Assembly: GCF_013387465.1 (NCBI RefSeq)
Contig: NZ_VYGV01000007.1
Location: forward strand, 306,549-370,548
DNA length: 64,000 nt
Source: Hydrogenophaga aromaticivorans
GTDB lineage: Bacteria; Pseudomonadota; Gammaproteobacteria; Burkholderiales; Burkholderiaceae_C
Reading direction: 5' to 3'
The translations under genes and the position numbers were made by a program. How positions within the stretch are numbered: position 1 is the first letter of the stretch; every line of letters begins with the position of its first letter. The notes under the pieces are model-generated. The model saw only the letters and a program-made list of their open reading frames with translations. It was not told the origin of the DNA and ran no database searches. Positions 21,338 through 29,429 of the stretch are shown in pieces.

Positions 21338-22669
21338 TCAGGCGATCCAGCCCTGGGCGAAGGCGATGTGGCCGGCGCCGGCGGCGAGCAGGATGCTCAG
21401 CGCGGTGCGCACGAACCAGACGCCGACCATCTGGCGCAGCGAGATCGGGATGCGCGTGGCCAGCACGCAGGGGATCGAGCCGGAGAAAAACAGCACCGAG
21501 CTGACCGAGACCACGGCGGCGACGTAGCGCACCACCGGGTCGGCGCCCTTGAGCATCAGGGCCGGCAGGAACATCTCGGCCAGGCCCGAGGCCAGGGCCT
21601 TGCTGGTGGCCACCGGTTCGGCCAGGCCACCGAGCCACACGAAGGGCAGCAGCAACAGGCCCAGCACGTCGAACACCGGGGTGTAGCGCGCCAGCAGCAG
21701 GCCGATCAGGCCGACGGCGAGGATGGTGGGCACCACCGCGCTGGCCATGGCCAGGCCGTCGCGCAGGTTGTCGCGCAGCACGCGCCACAGGGGTGGTGCG
21801 TCGTTGGCCTGGGCCAGGCCGGCGTCCCAGGCGGCTTGCCAGCGGTTGCGCCCGGCGGGCAGGGTGTCGCTCACGCCGCCGCTGTTGTCCATGCGCGAGA
21901 TCGGCGGCAGCCAGGCGGTGATGGCGGTGACGGCGAACGCGATCACGAAGGTGGACCAGAAGTAGAAGTTCCACGCGTCCATCAGGTTCAGCGTCTTGGC
22001 CACGATGATCATGAAGGCGGCCGACACGGTGGAAAAGCCGGTGGCGATGATGGCCGCTTCACGCGCCGTGTACTTGCCTTCGACGTAGACGCGGTTGGTG
22101 ATCAGCAGGCCGACCGAATAGCTGCCGACGAAGGAGGCCACGGCGTCGATGGCGGAGTGGCCCGGCGTGCGCCAGATCGGCCGCATGACGGGCTGCATCA
22201 GCACGCCGACCAGCTCCAGCAGGCCGAAGCCGACCAGGAAGGCCAGCGCCACCGCGCCCAGCGGCACGATCAGGCCGACGGTGAGCGCGAGCTTGTCGAA
22301 CAGGAAGGGCAGCATGTCCTTTTCGAACAGCGGTGCGGGCCCGAGTTTCAACAGATACATCAGCGCCAGCACCAGGCCCAGCACCTTGAGCACGCTGAAC
22401 ACGGCGGTGGTGGTGCTGGCGCGCCAGCTGCCCCGGGCGAAGGGCGCGGCCGCGCCCCAGGCCATGAGCGCCAGCACCAGCGCGATCGACAGGCTGCGCT
22501 GCTGCTGCGCGAGGTAGGTGGCGGCGTGGTCGAACAGGATGGTGGTCTTGCCGGCGATCTCCAGCGGCAGGAAAAACATCACCAGGCCGATGCTGCTGTA
22601 GGCCAGCAGGCGCAGGAAGGCGGCGGCGGGGACGGGCGGGCTGGACGCTGTGGCGGTGCGGGTGTTCAT
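21338..22669 (-). CDS. YjiH-type membrane protein, probable histidine/urocanate transporter
   Basis: A 443-residue polytopic inner-membrane protein with about ten hydrophobic helices and a nucleoside-recognition (Gate) type core: [39 protein letters not shown] and [19 protein letters not shown]. It is the first gene of the leftward hut operon, with a GAGGAA ribosome binding site, so it most likely imports histidine or urocanate. The family is loosely characterised and has no transport data that I can cite. Starts upstream of 22669 would place coding sequence in the HutC operator, so they were rejected. Confidence 0.85.
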   Translation of the reverse strand: MNTRTATASSPPVPAAAFLRLLAYSSIGLVMFFLPLEIAGKTTILFDHAATYLAQQQRSLSIALVLALMAWGAAAPFARGSWRASTTTAVFSVLKVLGLVLALMYLLKLGPAPLFEKDMLPFLFDKLALTVGLIVPLGAVALAFLVGFGLLELVGVLMQPVMRPIWRTPGHSAIDAVASFVGSYSVGLLITNRVYVEGKYTAREAAIIATGFSTVSAAFMIIVAKTLNLMDAWNFYFWSTFVIAFAVTAITAWLPPISRMDNSGGVSDTLPAGRNRWQAAWDAGLAQANDAPPLWRVLRDNLRDGLAMASAVVPTILAVGLIGLLLARYTPVFDVLGLLLLPFVWLGGLAEPVATSKALASGLAEMFLPALMLKGADPVVRYVAAVVSVSSVLFFSGSIPCVLATRIPISLRQMVGVWFVRTALSILLAAGAGHIAFAQGWIA

Positions 22670-22704
22670 GGGCGGTTTCCTCGGGTCTGTCTCGGCGGTA
22701 TGGC

Positions 22705-22743
22705 TATACATATCGAAATTATTGTCTACGATATGTATATACA
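22705..22743. promoter_or_regulatory. HutC-type operator between the divergent hut genes
   Basis: TATACATATCG (22705-22715) and CGATATGTATA (22729-22739) form a perfect 11-base inverted repeat with a 13-base centre. The right arm overlaps a second, smaller palindrome TGTATATACA (22734-22743), which is the core of the HutC/GntR-type operator (TGTATATACA). The site sits between the transporter start (22669) and hutC start (22810), so HutC could repress both directions, with urocanate as the usual inducer. Confidence 0.8.
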
Positions 22744-22809
22744 ACTTTATCTGGCCATAATCCCTCCTGTCAATACCACTTCATCGGTTGATACCCCCGT
22801 AAAAACCCT

Positions 22810-23547
22810 ATGTCGAACGGTTCCACCCCCTTGCCTGCCGCGGCCGCCGACGACCGCAAGCCCGCCTATCTGCGGGTGAAGCAGCATGTGCTGGCGCAGA
22901 TCCAGAGCGGCACCTGGCAGGAGGGCGAGGCGATCCCGGGCGAAGAGGCGCTGGCGCGCAAGTTCGGCGTGTCGCGCATGACGGTGAACCGCGCGATCCG
23001 CGAGCTGAGCGACGAGCAGATCGTGGAGCGGGTGCAGGGCTCGGGCACCTACGTGGCGCAGCAGAAGTACCAGGCCACGCTGGTCGAGATTCGCAACATC
23101 GCCGAGGAGATTGCCGCGCGCGGCCACGTGCACCGCAGCGAGCTGCATAAGCTCGAACGCACCAAGGCCGGCGAGGCGCTGGGGCGGCAGTTCGGGCTGA
23201 AGGCCGAGCAGCCGCTGTTCCATTCGGTGGTGGTGCACTTCGAGGACGGCGAGCCGATCCAGGTCGAAGACCGCTACGTCAACCCGTCGGTGGCGCCGGA
23301 CTACCTTGCGCAAGACTTCGCCAGCCAGACGCCCAACGCCTACCTGATGCGCGTGGCGCCGCTGCAGGGCGTGCGCTTCGTCATCGAGGCCTGCTTGCCG
23401 TCGCGCGATGTGGCCGAGATGCTGCACATGGCGCCCGAGGAGCCGTGTCTGGTGCTGCGCCGGCAGACGCATTCACAGGGGCAGGTGGCGTCGGTGGCGG
23501 CGATGTGGCACCCGGCGGCGCGGTACCGGTTCACCGGCAGTTTTTAG
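22810..23547 (+). CDS. hutC: HutC, GntR-family repressor of histidine utilisation
   Basis: A 245-residue regulator. Residues 18-85 form a GntR winged helix-turn-helix (AYLRVKQHVLAQIQSG, then EALARKFGVSRMTVNRAIRE), and residues 95-240 form a UTRA ligand-binding domain (LEIRNI-like start VEIRNIAEEI, then QVEDRYVNPSVAPDYL and VIEACLPSRDVA). UTRA-type HutC proteins bind urocanate and release the operator. It is divergent from the hut operon with the palindromic site between, as in Pseudomonas. Confidence 0.94.
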   Translation: MSNGSTPLPAAAADDRKPAYLRVKQHVLAQIQSGTWQEGEAIPGEEALARKFGVSRMTVNRAIRELSDEQIVERVQGSGTYVAQQKYQATLVEIRNIAEEIAARGHVHRSELHKLERTKAGEALGRQFGLKAEQPLFHSVVVHFEDGEPIQVEDRYVNPSVAPDYLAQDFASQTPNAYLMRVAPLQGVRFVIEACLPSRDVAEMLHMAPEEPCLVLRRQTHSQGQVASVAAMWHPAARYRFTGSF

Positions 23548-23577
23548 TTTTTTCTTGGTGGTGCGTCACCTTGCGCT

Positions 23578-23809
23578 GCGACAAGCGCTGCCCGGTGGGG
23601 GTCTCATCCGGGGTGGTCGGCGCGTTGCGCCGACTCCGCTGCGCCCACCAGCCTGGGGCCGGCGCGGCCAAACTCGCTTCGTTCGCTGCGCTCTCTACGC
23701 TCAGACAATGGCCGCGAGCATGAAACGAAGCGCGCACTTGCGCGCCCGGCCCCAGGCTGGCGGACACAGCCACCCCGGAACATCGCCCCCACCGGACAGC
23801 GCCTGCCGC
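23578..23809. repeat. Large imperfect palindrome A
   Basis: The outer arms are 23578-23618 (GCGACAAGCGCTGCCCGG..., ending CCGGGGTGG) and 23770-23809, complementary with several mismatches and one indel. Inner arms CCAGCCTGGGGCCGGCGCG (about 23648-23666) and CGCGCCCGGCCCCAGGCTGG (about 23741-23760) pair almost perfectly. The centre (23671-23708) is the shared core, ending CTCAGACAA. In RNA or cruciform form this would give one long branched hairpin. Confidence 0.75.
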
Positions 23810-23856
23810 AGCAGGAGATGAATGGTTACGCCCCGGTGGCGCGCCAACACCTTTTC

Positions 23857-24096
23857 TGCCAAGGCGTGTGCGCTCAGGCCGCAGCGCGCCGTGTGAGGCG
23901 CCGAGAAGCGCAGTGGCCGTGGCCGCGCGCGCAGCGCGCTTCGTCAACTGATTTGTCGCACTTGTCTGAGCGGAGAGAGCGAAGCGAACGCAGCGAGTTG
24001 TGCGACGGGCCACGGCCGCGAGCATCGCAGGGAAGTCGGTGCAAAGCACCGACCGCCTTACTCAAGCGATGTGGCCTGAGCGCACACGCCTTGGCA
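23857..24096. repeat. Large palindrome B with perfect 24-base ends
   Basis: The ends 23857-23880 and 24073-24096 are an exact 24-base inverted repeat (TGCCAAGGCGTG...AGGCC). Inside, TTGTCGCA and TGCGAC flanks surround the shared core at 23962-23999 (beginning TTGTCTGAGCGGAGAG), which is the inverse of the core in palindrome A with only three differences. The exact outer ends and the shared core suggest a dispersed, possibly mobile, repeat family. Confidence 0.8.
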
Positions 24097-24170
24097 TCGC
24101 GAGGTGCAAGAGAGAACAAGACCGATGTTCCCCCGCATCGCATCGACCAAGACCCCGACAGGCCAGGCAT

Positions 24171-24983
24171 TCACATCGCCTTGAACTGCCCAGCGTACAG
24201 CCGGCTCACGGGCCACGACTCCGTGCGCCCTCTCAGACGCAGGCTGAGCTTGCCGGCTTCGTCGCGGCTGACACTGTGAATCGCGGTGGAGCGCACCACG
24301 GTGCCGCGGTGGATCTGCCAGAACAGGCTGGCGTCGAGCTGCGGCGTGAGGTCCTTGAGGGGGGTGCGGATCAGCAGCTCTTCGCTGGCGGTGAGCACGC
24401 GCACGTATTTGTCGGCGGCCTCGAACACCAGCACCTCGTCGATCGGCACCAGCCGGATCTGCTGACCCACGCTGGCCTGGATCACGCGCAGGGGCTCGCT
24501 GGGCGTGGCCGCCATTGCGGGCGCGAGCAGGGCGCGCAGCTGGGTCAGCGTGTGTTCGAGCGGCGCGGCGACCTCGGCGGGGTTGCGCTGCGCCAGCACC
24601 TGCTGCACGCGCTGCACCGTGCGCGCCAGGCGCTCGGGCTGCACAGGCTTGAGCAGGTAGTCCACCGCCTGCGCTTCGAAGGCTTGCACGGCGTACTGGT
24701 CGTAGGCGGTGACGAAGACGATGGCCGGGAAAGGCGCCGCGCCCGGGACTCCTTCCGGCCATTCTTCGGCCAACTGCACGGCGGCTTCCAGGCCGCTCAG
24801 GCCGGGCATGCGGATGTCGAGAAACAGCACCTGCGGTTGCAGCGCCAGCGTCTGCGTCACCGCGGCCGCACCGTTGCCCACGGTGGCGAGCAACTGCAGC
24901 CCGGGCCAGGCGCGCGCGAGTTCGGCCTGCAGCGCCGCGGCCAGCAGCGGTTCGTCTTCGGCGATGAGGGCGGTGGCGTTCAT
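24171..24983 (-). CDS. LytTR-family response regulator
   Basis: A 270-residue regulator. Residues 1-125 are a receiver domain, with acidic pocket E9/D10, phospho-acceptor D56 in VLFLDIRMPGLSG, a conserved Thr/Ala segment VFVTAYDQYAVQAF and Lys in DYLLKPVQPERL. The C-terminal 100 residues are a LytTR DNA-binding domain (VLVFEAADKYVRVLTASEELL, FWQIHRGTVVRSTAI, SVSRDEAGKLSLRLRG). It overlaps the upstream LytS-type kinase by four bases (ATGA), so the two form a two-component pair. The target genes are not evident. Confidence 0.93.
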   Translation of the reverse strand: MNATALIAEDEPLLAAALQAELARAWPGLQLLATVGNGAAAVTQTLALQPQVLFLDIRMPGLSGLEAAVQLAEEWPEGVPGAAPFPAIVFVTAYDQYAVQAFEAQAVDYLLKPVQPERLARTVQRVQQVLAQRNPAEVAAPLEHTLTQLRALLAPAMAATPSEPLRVIQASVGQQIRLVPIDEVLVFEAADKYVRVLTASEELLIRTPLKDLTPQLDASLFWQIHRGTVVRSTAIHSVSRDEAGKLSLRLRGRTESWPVSRLYAGQFKAM

Positions 24984-26077
24984 GGCTGGGGTGTGTTCAC
25001 GAAGGGCAAGTGGATGCGCACCGTGGCGCCGTGGCCGGGTTGCGCGCTCAGGTCCACGCGTCCGCCGCCGGGCAGGCTGGCCACGCGCTCGCGCACCTGC
25101 GACAGACCGAAGCCGCTGCCGCTCGGTGGGGCACCGCCGGTGTCCATGCCGACACCGGTGTCGATCACTTCCAGCAGCAGCTGCCCGGCGCCGTCGGTGC
25201 GGGCGCGGATGTCGATGCGGCCACCGTCGAGCTTGGGTTCGAGCCCGTGTCGGATGGCGTTTTCCACCAGCGGCTGCAGCAACAGCGGCGGCACCGGATG
25301 CCGTTGCAGCGCCTCGGGCAGGTCCAGCGTGTACGACAGGCGCGGCCCCATGCGCACGGCCATGAGTTCGAGGTAGTCGCGCAGACGGGCGAACTCGTCG
25401 GCCAGGGTGTGGCTGCCGCTCGATCCGTCGGTGCGCGAGGCACGCAGCGTGGCGCGCAGGTAGTCGTTGAGGCGGTCGAGCATGTGAACAGCGCGTGGCG
25501 GGTCGGTGGCGATCAGCGCGCGCAGGTTGGCCAGGGTGTTGAACAGCATGTGCGGTTCGAGCTGGGTTTCCAGCAACTTGAGCCGTGCTTCGGTGGCCTG
25601 GCGCTGCAGGTCCTGGTTGCGCGCGCGCTGGTAGAAGCTGAACAGGAAGCCCAGGCTGATGCCCAGCGTGGAAAGCCAGAAACCGAAGAAGCGCAGGGGC
25701 GACACGGTCAGCAGCTCCCAGGTGGAGTGGCCGGTGTAGGCATCGCCGACGAAGGTGCCGAGCGTGTAGCCGACCACGACGCCCGCCAGCAGGTAGGCCA
25801 TCATGCGCAGCGACAGCCCCCAGTAGTGCGGCCCCTGCGTGCCGAGCAGGCGGTGCAGTGCGATGCGGCCTGGGTCGGTGAGGAACCAGATGGCGGTGCT
25901 GATGGCGTAGCTGTAGACCAGGGCCGCGTCGAGGCTGTGGTTCTTGTGGCCCGAACCCCACTGGAACAGCGCGATCAGCAGCGCCACGGCCCAGACGATG
26001 CCCATGCGCTGCGCCACGCCGCGGCGGCTGTCGGGGGGCAGCCAGCGCAGCAGGGCGGGGTCGGGGCGCAGGGTCAT
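24980..26077 (-). CDS. LytS/YehU-type sensor histidine kinase
   Basis: A 365-residue inner-membrane kinase read from the ATG at 26077; an earlier in-frame ATG at 26143 would overlap the upstream DUF2306 gene. The first 170 residues contain about four membrane helices. A short coiled stretch leads to the His_kinase box QLEPHMLFNTLANLRALI, where His is the phospho-site. The HATPase segment has PLVENAIRHGLEPK (N box) and GSGFGLSQVRERV (G box). No extracytoplasmic sensor domain of size is seen. It is co-translated with the LytTR regulator downstream and sits in an operon with two small membrane proteins upstream. Confidence 0.92.
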   Translation of the reverse strand: MTLRPDPALLRWLPPDSRRGVAQRMGIVWAVALLIALFQWGSGHKNHSLDAALVYSYAISTAIWFLTDPGRIALHRLLGTQGPHYWGLSLRMMAYLLAGVVVGYTLGTFVGDAYTGHSTWELLTVSPLRFFGFWLSTLGISLGFLFSFYQRARNQDLQRQATEARLKLLETQLEPHMLFNTLANLRALIATDPPRAVHMLDRLNDYLRATLRASRTDGSSGSHTLADEFARLRDYLELMAVRMGPRLSYTLDLPEALQRHPVPPLLLQPLVENAIRHGLEPKLDGGRIDIRARTDGAGQLLLEVIDTGVGMDTGGAPPSGSGFGLSQVRERVASLPGGGRVDLSAQPGHGATVRIHLPFVNTPQP

Positions 26078-26126
26078 GGGCAGCAGCAGCCGTTGGTGGG
26101 ACGCGGACGATTCTGGCACGCTGACC

Positions 26127-26780
26127 TCAGCCTGCGAAAGCACCCCGCCGGGCTGCGACGGGCGCTGGCGCGGTGCGCCAGATGTGCCACTCGGCCCAGA
26201 GCAGGTTGGGCACCCAGCACAGCCAGGCGATGGCGGCGTAGGCCGGTGCCAGAGGCAGGCCGCTGACGAAGGACAACGGCAGGTAGAGCTGCAGCGTCAC
26301 GGCCGCGCAGGCGAGCGCAAAGTTGCGCAGCATCCAGCGCCGGTGTTCGTCGACCCGGCTCTGGCGGATGGCGCGGTAGGCGCGCCAGCCGCTGAACAGC
26401 CAGATCAGGGCGAGCACGCCAAAACCCAGGTTGGCCACCGGGCCACCGAAGGTGTTGGGCGCCAGCAGCAGGCCGGAGACGCCACCGGCCAGCACGCCGC
26501 CGCCGAGGTAGACGCGGCCGAGCCAGCGGTGCAGGCGCGGATGCCGCGCGCGCAGCGCGGGCAGGAACTGCCAGGGGCCGATCAGCAGCGCCAGGGCGGC
26601 GGCCATCACGTGCACGTAGAACACGGCGGGGTGGTGGCGCGCGAAGCTGGCCTGGAACTCGGGCGCGGTGGCCGGCACCTCGGGCAGCAGGCCGTAGAGC
26701 AACCAGGCGTAGGCGCCCACGCCGAGGCAGAGCAGGGTGAGGGTCCACCAGGCGATGGAAGGGTCGGGGCGGTTCGTCAT
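26127..26780 (-). CDS. DUF2306 membrane protein
   Basis: A 217-residue polytopic membrane protein. After an N-terminal helix, HHPAVFYVHVMAAALALLIGPWQFLPALR and RHPRLHRWLGRVYL are the recurring signature of DUF2306, followed by several further helices. Conserved histidines in these loops could bind haem or metal, but no function is established. Its start overlaps the stop of the 2TM gene (ATGA), and the LytS kinase follows, so it may be part of the signal input of that kinase. Confidence 0.85.
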   Translation of the reverse strand: MTNRPDPSIAWWTLTLLCLGVGAYAWLLYGLLPEVPATAPEFQASFARHHPAVFYVHVMAAALALLIGPWQFLPALRARHPRLHRWLGRVYLGGGVLAGGVSGLLLAPNTFGGPVANLGFGVLALIWLFSGWRAYRAIRQSRVDEHRRWMLRNFALACAAVTLQLYLPLSFVSGLPLAPAYAAIAWLCWVPNLLWAEWHIWRTAPAPVAARRGAFAG

Positions 26781-27082
26781 GGTTGTTTTCCGTTGGAGGC
26801 GGCGTACAGGCGCTGGCGTTCCTGCTCCACCAGCCGCTGGCGCAGGTCCGATCCGGCGCCGAAGCCAAACACGCCCAGGCCGTGCATCAGCAAGCCGAAG
26901 CCCCAGCCCAGGGCCGGCGCCACCGGCCACAGGTGGCCCTGCCACCAGCCCAGCACGGTCAGGCCGCTGATGACGCAGACGTAGATGACGGCGTGGGTGT
27001 ACCAGCCCAGGCGGGCCTTGACGCGCCGTTGCGCGAGGCGCTCCTGGTCGGGCGAGAGCGAGAAAGAGGTGCTGGCGTTCAT
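26777..27082 (-). CDS. 2TM domain protein
   Basis: A 101-residue protein with the 2TM domain arrangement: a basic start (RLAQRRVKARLGWYTHAVIY), two membrane helices (VCVISGLTVLGWW and ALGWGFGLLMHGLGVFGFG) and a charged tail. 2TM domains are frequently found beside or fused to LytS/LytTR histidine kinases, and here the gene heads an operon ending in such a pair. It is coupled to the DUF2306 gene by a four-base overlap. The open frame continues 86 codons upstream without a good start; the ATG at 27082 matches the domain. Confidence 0.85.
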   Translation of the reverse strand: MNASTSFSLSPDQERLAQRRVKARLGWYTHAVIYVCVISGLTVLGWWQGHLWPVAPALGWGFGLLMHGLGVFGFGAGSDLRQRLVEQERQRLYAASNGKQP

Positions 27083-27429
27083 GGGTGGCTCCTGGGTTGG
27101 CCGGTCGTTGCGGGGACCGTGGCGTGACTGTGCCGTTGGCCCCTTGTGGGCGCGAGCCCCTTGAGATGAAACGACGGAATGCGGGTGTGAAATGCTGCCT
27201 GCGGGCGCAGACGGCAGAGCCGGCAGGCGGTGGTCGGAACAACCCCGGTGCAGACCCGGGCATCTGTTCGGGCAGGTGGGTTCGACCGTATGGTGGATGC
27301 CTGTATCCCTGTCGACGCACTGCGCTTTGCCGCAGTCCACAGGCGCCGCCGGCCCGAACGGCCGCCTCGCCGATCCCGGTCGTGCCGCCCGGGCTTCTGC
27401 GGCATGTGGTTCACAACCGGAGACCGATC
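27083..27429. other. Divergent intergenic region, nothing specific recognised
   Basis: This 347-base spacer lies between the 2TM operon (leftward) and the NTF2-like gene (rightward) and presumably holds both promoters. I saw no tRNA, riboswitch or terminator signature. Both strands are open in several frames, but these have no family resemblance. Confidence 0.5.
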
Positions 27430-27831
27430 ATGAACAACGTGGAACGCGTGGAGCAGATGTACGCGGCGTTCGGGCGCGGGGCGATCCCCGAAATCCTGGA
27501 GCGCCTGGCCGAGGACGTGGAATGGGAATACGGCAGCAACGGCGCGCCGGTGCCCTGGCTGCAGCCGCGCAAGGGCCGTGCGGCGGTGACCGGGTTCTTC
27601 CAGGTGCTCGCCGAGCAGGTCGAGATCACGGAGTTTTCGCCCAAGGCCATCCTGGGGCAGGGCGACCTCGTGGTGGGCGTCATCGATGTCCGGGCCCGGG
27701 TCAAGGCCACGGGTCGTGTCGTGCCCGAGCCGGACGAGGTCCACCTCTGGTATTTCAACCAGCAGGGACTGGTGCGCAAGTTCCGCCACCGCGCCGACAC
27801 CTGGGCCGCGGTCGAAGCGCTGAAGCCCTGA
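27430..27831 (+). CDS. SnoaL/NTF2-like protein
   Basis: A 133-residue protein of the NTF2-like cone-fold superfamily. The start NNVERVEQMYAAFGRGAIPEILERLAEDVEWEYG is the typical helix plus Asp-x-x-W opening. RGRAAVTGFFQVLAE-like segments and DEVHLWYFNQQGLVRKFRHRAD follow. Such proteins include ketosteroid isomerase-like enzymes and non-enzymatic binders, and the active-site residues here do not settle which. The ATG at 27430 was preferred over earlier starts because the domain begins there. Confidence 0.85.
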   Translation: MNNVERVEQMYAAFGRGAIPEILERLAEDVEWEYGSNGAPVPWLQPRKGRAAVTGFFQVLAEQVEITEFSPKAILGQGDLVVGVIDVRARVKATGRVVPEPDEVHLWYFNQQGLVRKFRHRADTWAAVEALKP

Positions 27832-27895
27832 ACCGCTTGCGGGCCGTGGTGTTCCTACAATGGGCGCGACCCACCCCCATTGCAAGGAACACCGA

Positions 27896-28483
27896 ATGCC
27901 CGACACCGTCCGACGACAGCTGCTTTGGTCCGGGATGCTGGTGGCTGGCGCGCTGTCCACCGGGGCACTGACCGGCTGCGCGGCCCTGCAACCGGGCCCG
28001 CGCACGGTCAAGATTTCCGAGAAGAAGCTGATGGAGGCGATCGCGCGCCAGTTCCCGCGCAGCAACCGCTACCTGGAGCTGTTCGACGTCACGCTGGACA
28101 CGCCCAGGCTGCGGCTGATGCCGGCGGAGAACCGCATCGGCACCCAGCTGGATTTCACCGTGGGCATGCCGCTGGTCGAGACGCGCACGCAGCGCGGCAC
28201 GCTCAGCCTGAGCTACGGCCTGCGCCTGGAACCGGTCGACAACACGGTGCGGCTCACCGATGTGCGGCTGGAAAACATGGATCTGCCCGACGCATCGCCG
28301 GCGCATGCGGCGCGTTTCAAGCGCCTGGGTGGTGCGCTGGTTCAGGGCTTGCTGCCGGATCTGGTGGTGCACCGCCTCAAGCCCGAAGACCTGGAGGCGG
28401 TCGGGCGCCGGGGCTACCAGCCCGGCGCCTTGCGCGTGGTGCCCGGCGGGCTGGAACTGCAGCTCGACCCCTTGCCGCGTTGA
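27896..28483 (+). CDS. DUF1439 lipoprotein (YceB-like)
   Basis: A 195-residue lipoprotein. AAGGA lies 8 bases upstream of the ATG at 27896. The leader contains RR at positions 6-7 and ends in the lipobox LTGC (Cys28); the twin arginine followed by QLLWSG could be a Tat-type signal. The mature part (VKISEKKLMEAIARQFP, then LFDVTLDTPRLRLMP) matches DUF1439, a lipid-binding-like beta-rich fold found in YceB, probably an outer-membrane or periplasmic lipoprotein. A terminator follows at 28537. Confidence 0.85.
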   Translation: MPDTVRRQLLWSGMLVAGALSTGALTGCAALQPGPRTVKISEKKLMEAIARQFPRSNRYLELFDVTLDTPRLRLMPAENRIGTQLDFTVGMPLVETRTQRGTLSLSYGLRLEPVDNTVRLTDVRLENMDLPDASPAHAARFKRLGGALVQGLLPDLVVHRLKPEDLEAVGRRGYQPGALRVVPGGLELQLDPLPR

Positions 28484-28536
28484 ACCTGCGCCGCCTGCTG
28501 GGTGCGGCAGCGCCAGCGGGTACGATAGAACGCCAT

Positions 28537-28568
28537 GAACAGGCCAGCGGTTGGCCTGTTCTTTTTTT
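28537..28568 (+). terminator. Rho-independent terminator
   Basis: GAACAGGCCA (28537-28546) and TGGCCTGTTC (28552-28561) form a perfect 10-base stem with a 5-base loop, followed by seven T residues (28562-28568). It ends the transcript of the DUF1439 gene, 54 bases after its stop codon, and lies 31 bases before the uppP start. Because uppP follows closely, the hairpin could also act as an attenuator for it. Confidence 0.85.
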
Positions 28569-28598
28569 GTGACGCGCGCCCCGCGCGCCGGATGCTGT

Positions 28599-29423
28599 AT
28601 GGATGTTGTGTTGCTGATCAAGGCCGCCCTGATGGGCATTGTGGAGGGCCTGACCGAGTTCCTGCCGATCTCTTCCACCGGTCACCTGATCCTGGCCGGA
28701 AGCCTGCTGGATTTCCACGACGAGCGGGCCAAGGTGTTCGAGATCGCGATCCAGACCGGGGCGATCTTCGCGGTGATCATCGTGTACTGGCAACGCCTGC
28801 GCGCCACGCTGCTGGGCCTGGCCTCGCAGCCCACGGCGCAGCGCTTCACCCTCAACGTGTTCATTGGCTGCCTGCCCGCGGTGGTGCTGGGCCTGCTGCT
28901 CGGCAAGGCCATCAAGGCGCACCTGTTCACGCCGACGGTGGTGGCCACCGCGTTCATCCTGGGGGCCTTTGTCATCCTCTGGGCGGAGCGGCGCCAGCAG
29001 GCCCGTGTGCGCGTGCACGATCTGGACGACCTGACCCCGCTGGACGCGCTGAAGGTGGGTCTGGCGCAGTGCTTCGGCCTGATCCCCGGCACCAGCCGCT
29101 CAGGCTCCACCATCATCGGCGGCATGCTGTTCGGCCTGTCGCGCAAGGTGGCGACCGATTTCAGCTTCTTCCTGGGCATCCCGATCCTGATCGGCGCCGG
29201 CGCCTACAGCCTCTACAAGGCGCGCGACATGCTTTCGATGGCCGATCTGCCGCTGTTTGCCGTGGGCCTGCTGTTCGCGTTCCTCAGCGCCTGGGTGTGC
29301 ATCCGCTGGCTGCTGCGCTACGTGGCCAGCCACAGCTTCGTTCCGTTCGCCTGGTACCGCATCGCCTTTGGTGCGCTGATCCTGCTGACCGCCCATTTCG
29401 GCTGGGTCGACTGGAAAGCTTGA
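28599..29423 (+). CDS. uppP: Undecaprenyl-diphosphatase
   Basis: A 274-residue inner-membrane enzyme (BacA family) that dephosphorylates undecaprenyl pyrophosphate to recycle the lipid carrier for peptidoglycan and O-antigen; it also confers some bacitracin resistance. The two signature motifs are present: [17 protein letters not shown] (first helix region) and [13 protein letters not shown] (second). The rest is a run of hydrophobic helices, with length normal for the family. The ATG at 28599 follows the terminator at 28537. It converges on the histidine kinase gene, with 6 bases between the stops. Confidence 0.96.
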   Translation: MDVVLLIKAALMGIVEGLTEFLPISSTGHLILAGSLLDFHDERAKVFEIAIQTGAIFAVIIVYWQRLRATLLGLASQPTAQRFTLNVFIGCLPAVVLGLLLGKAIKAHLFTPTVVATAFILGAFVILWAERRQQARVRVHDLDDLTPLDALKVGLAQCFGLIPGTSRSGSTIIGGMLFGLSRKVATDFSFFLGIPILIGAGAYSLYKARDMLSMADLPLFAVGLLFAFLSAWVCIRWLLRYVASHSFVPFAWYRIAFGALILLTAHFGWVDWKA

Positions 29424-29429
29424 AACACC

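Larger units (their letters stand above)
23548..24170. other. Gene-free spacer built of two large imperfect palindromes
   Basis: No credible gene is present; the short open frames here are GC-rich chance frames in both directions. The space between hutC and the LytTR regulator gene is occupied by two nested inverted-repeat structures (23578-23809 and 23857-24096), each about 235 bases. They share a 38-base core in opposite orientation. Confidence 0.8.

Noticed and set aside
23818..24279. Open frames inside the palindromic spacer
   Set aside because: They consist of inverted-repeat sequence translated by chance, with no domain and no credible start.
27083..27429. Spacer considered as a riboswitch (cobalamin-like) leader
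   Set aside because: I could not find the conserved B12-box or other aptamer cores, and the downstream NTF2-like gene gives no metabolic hint.
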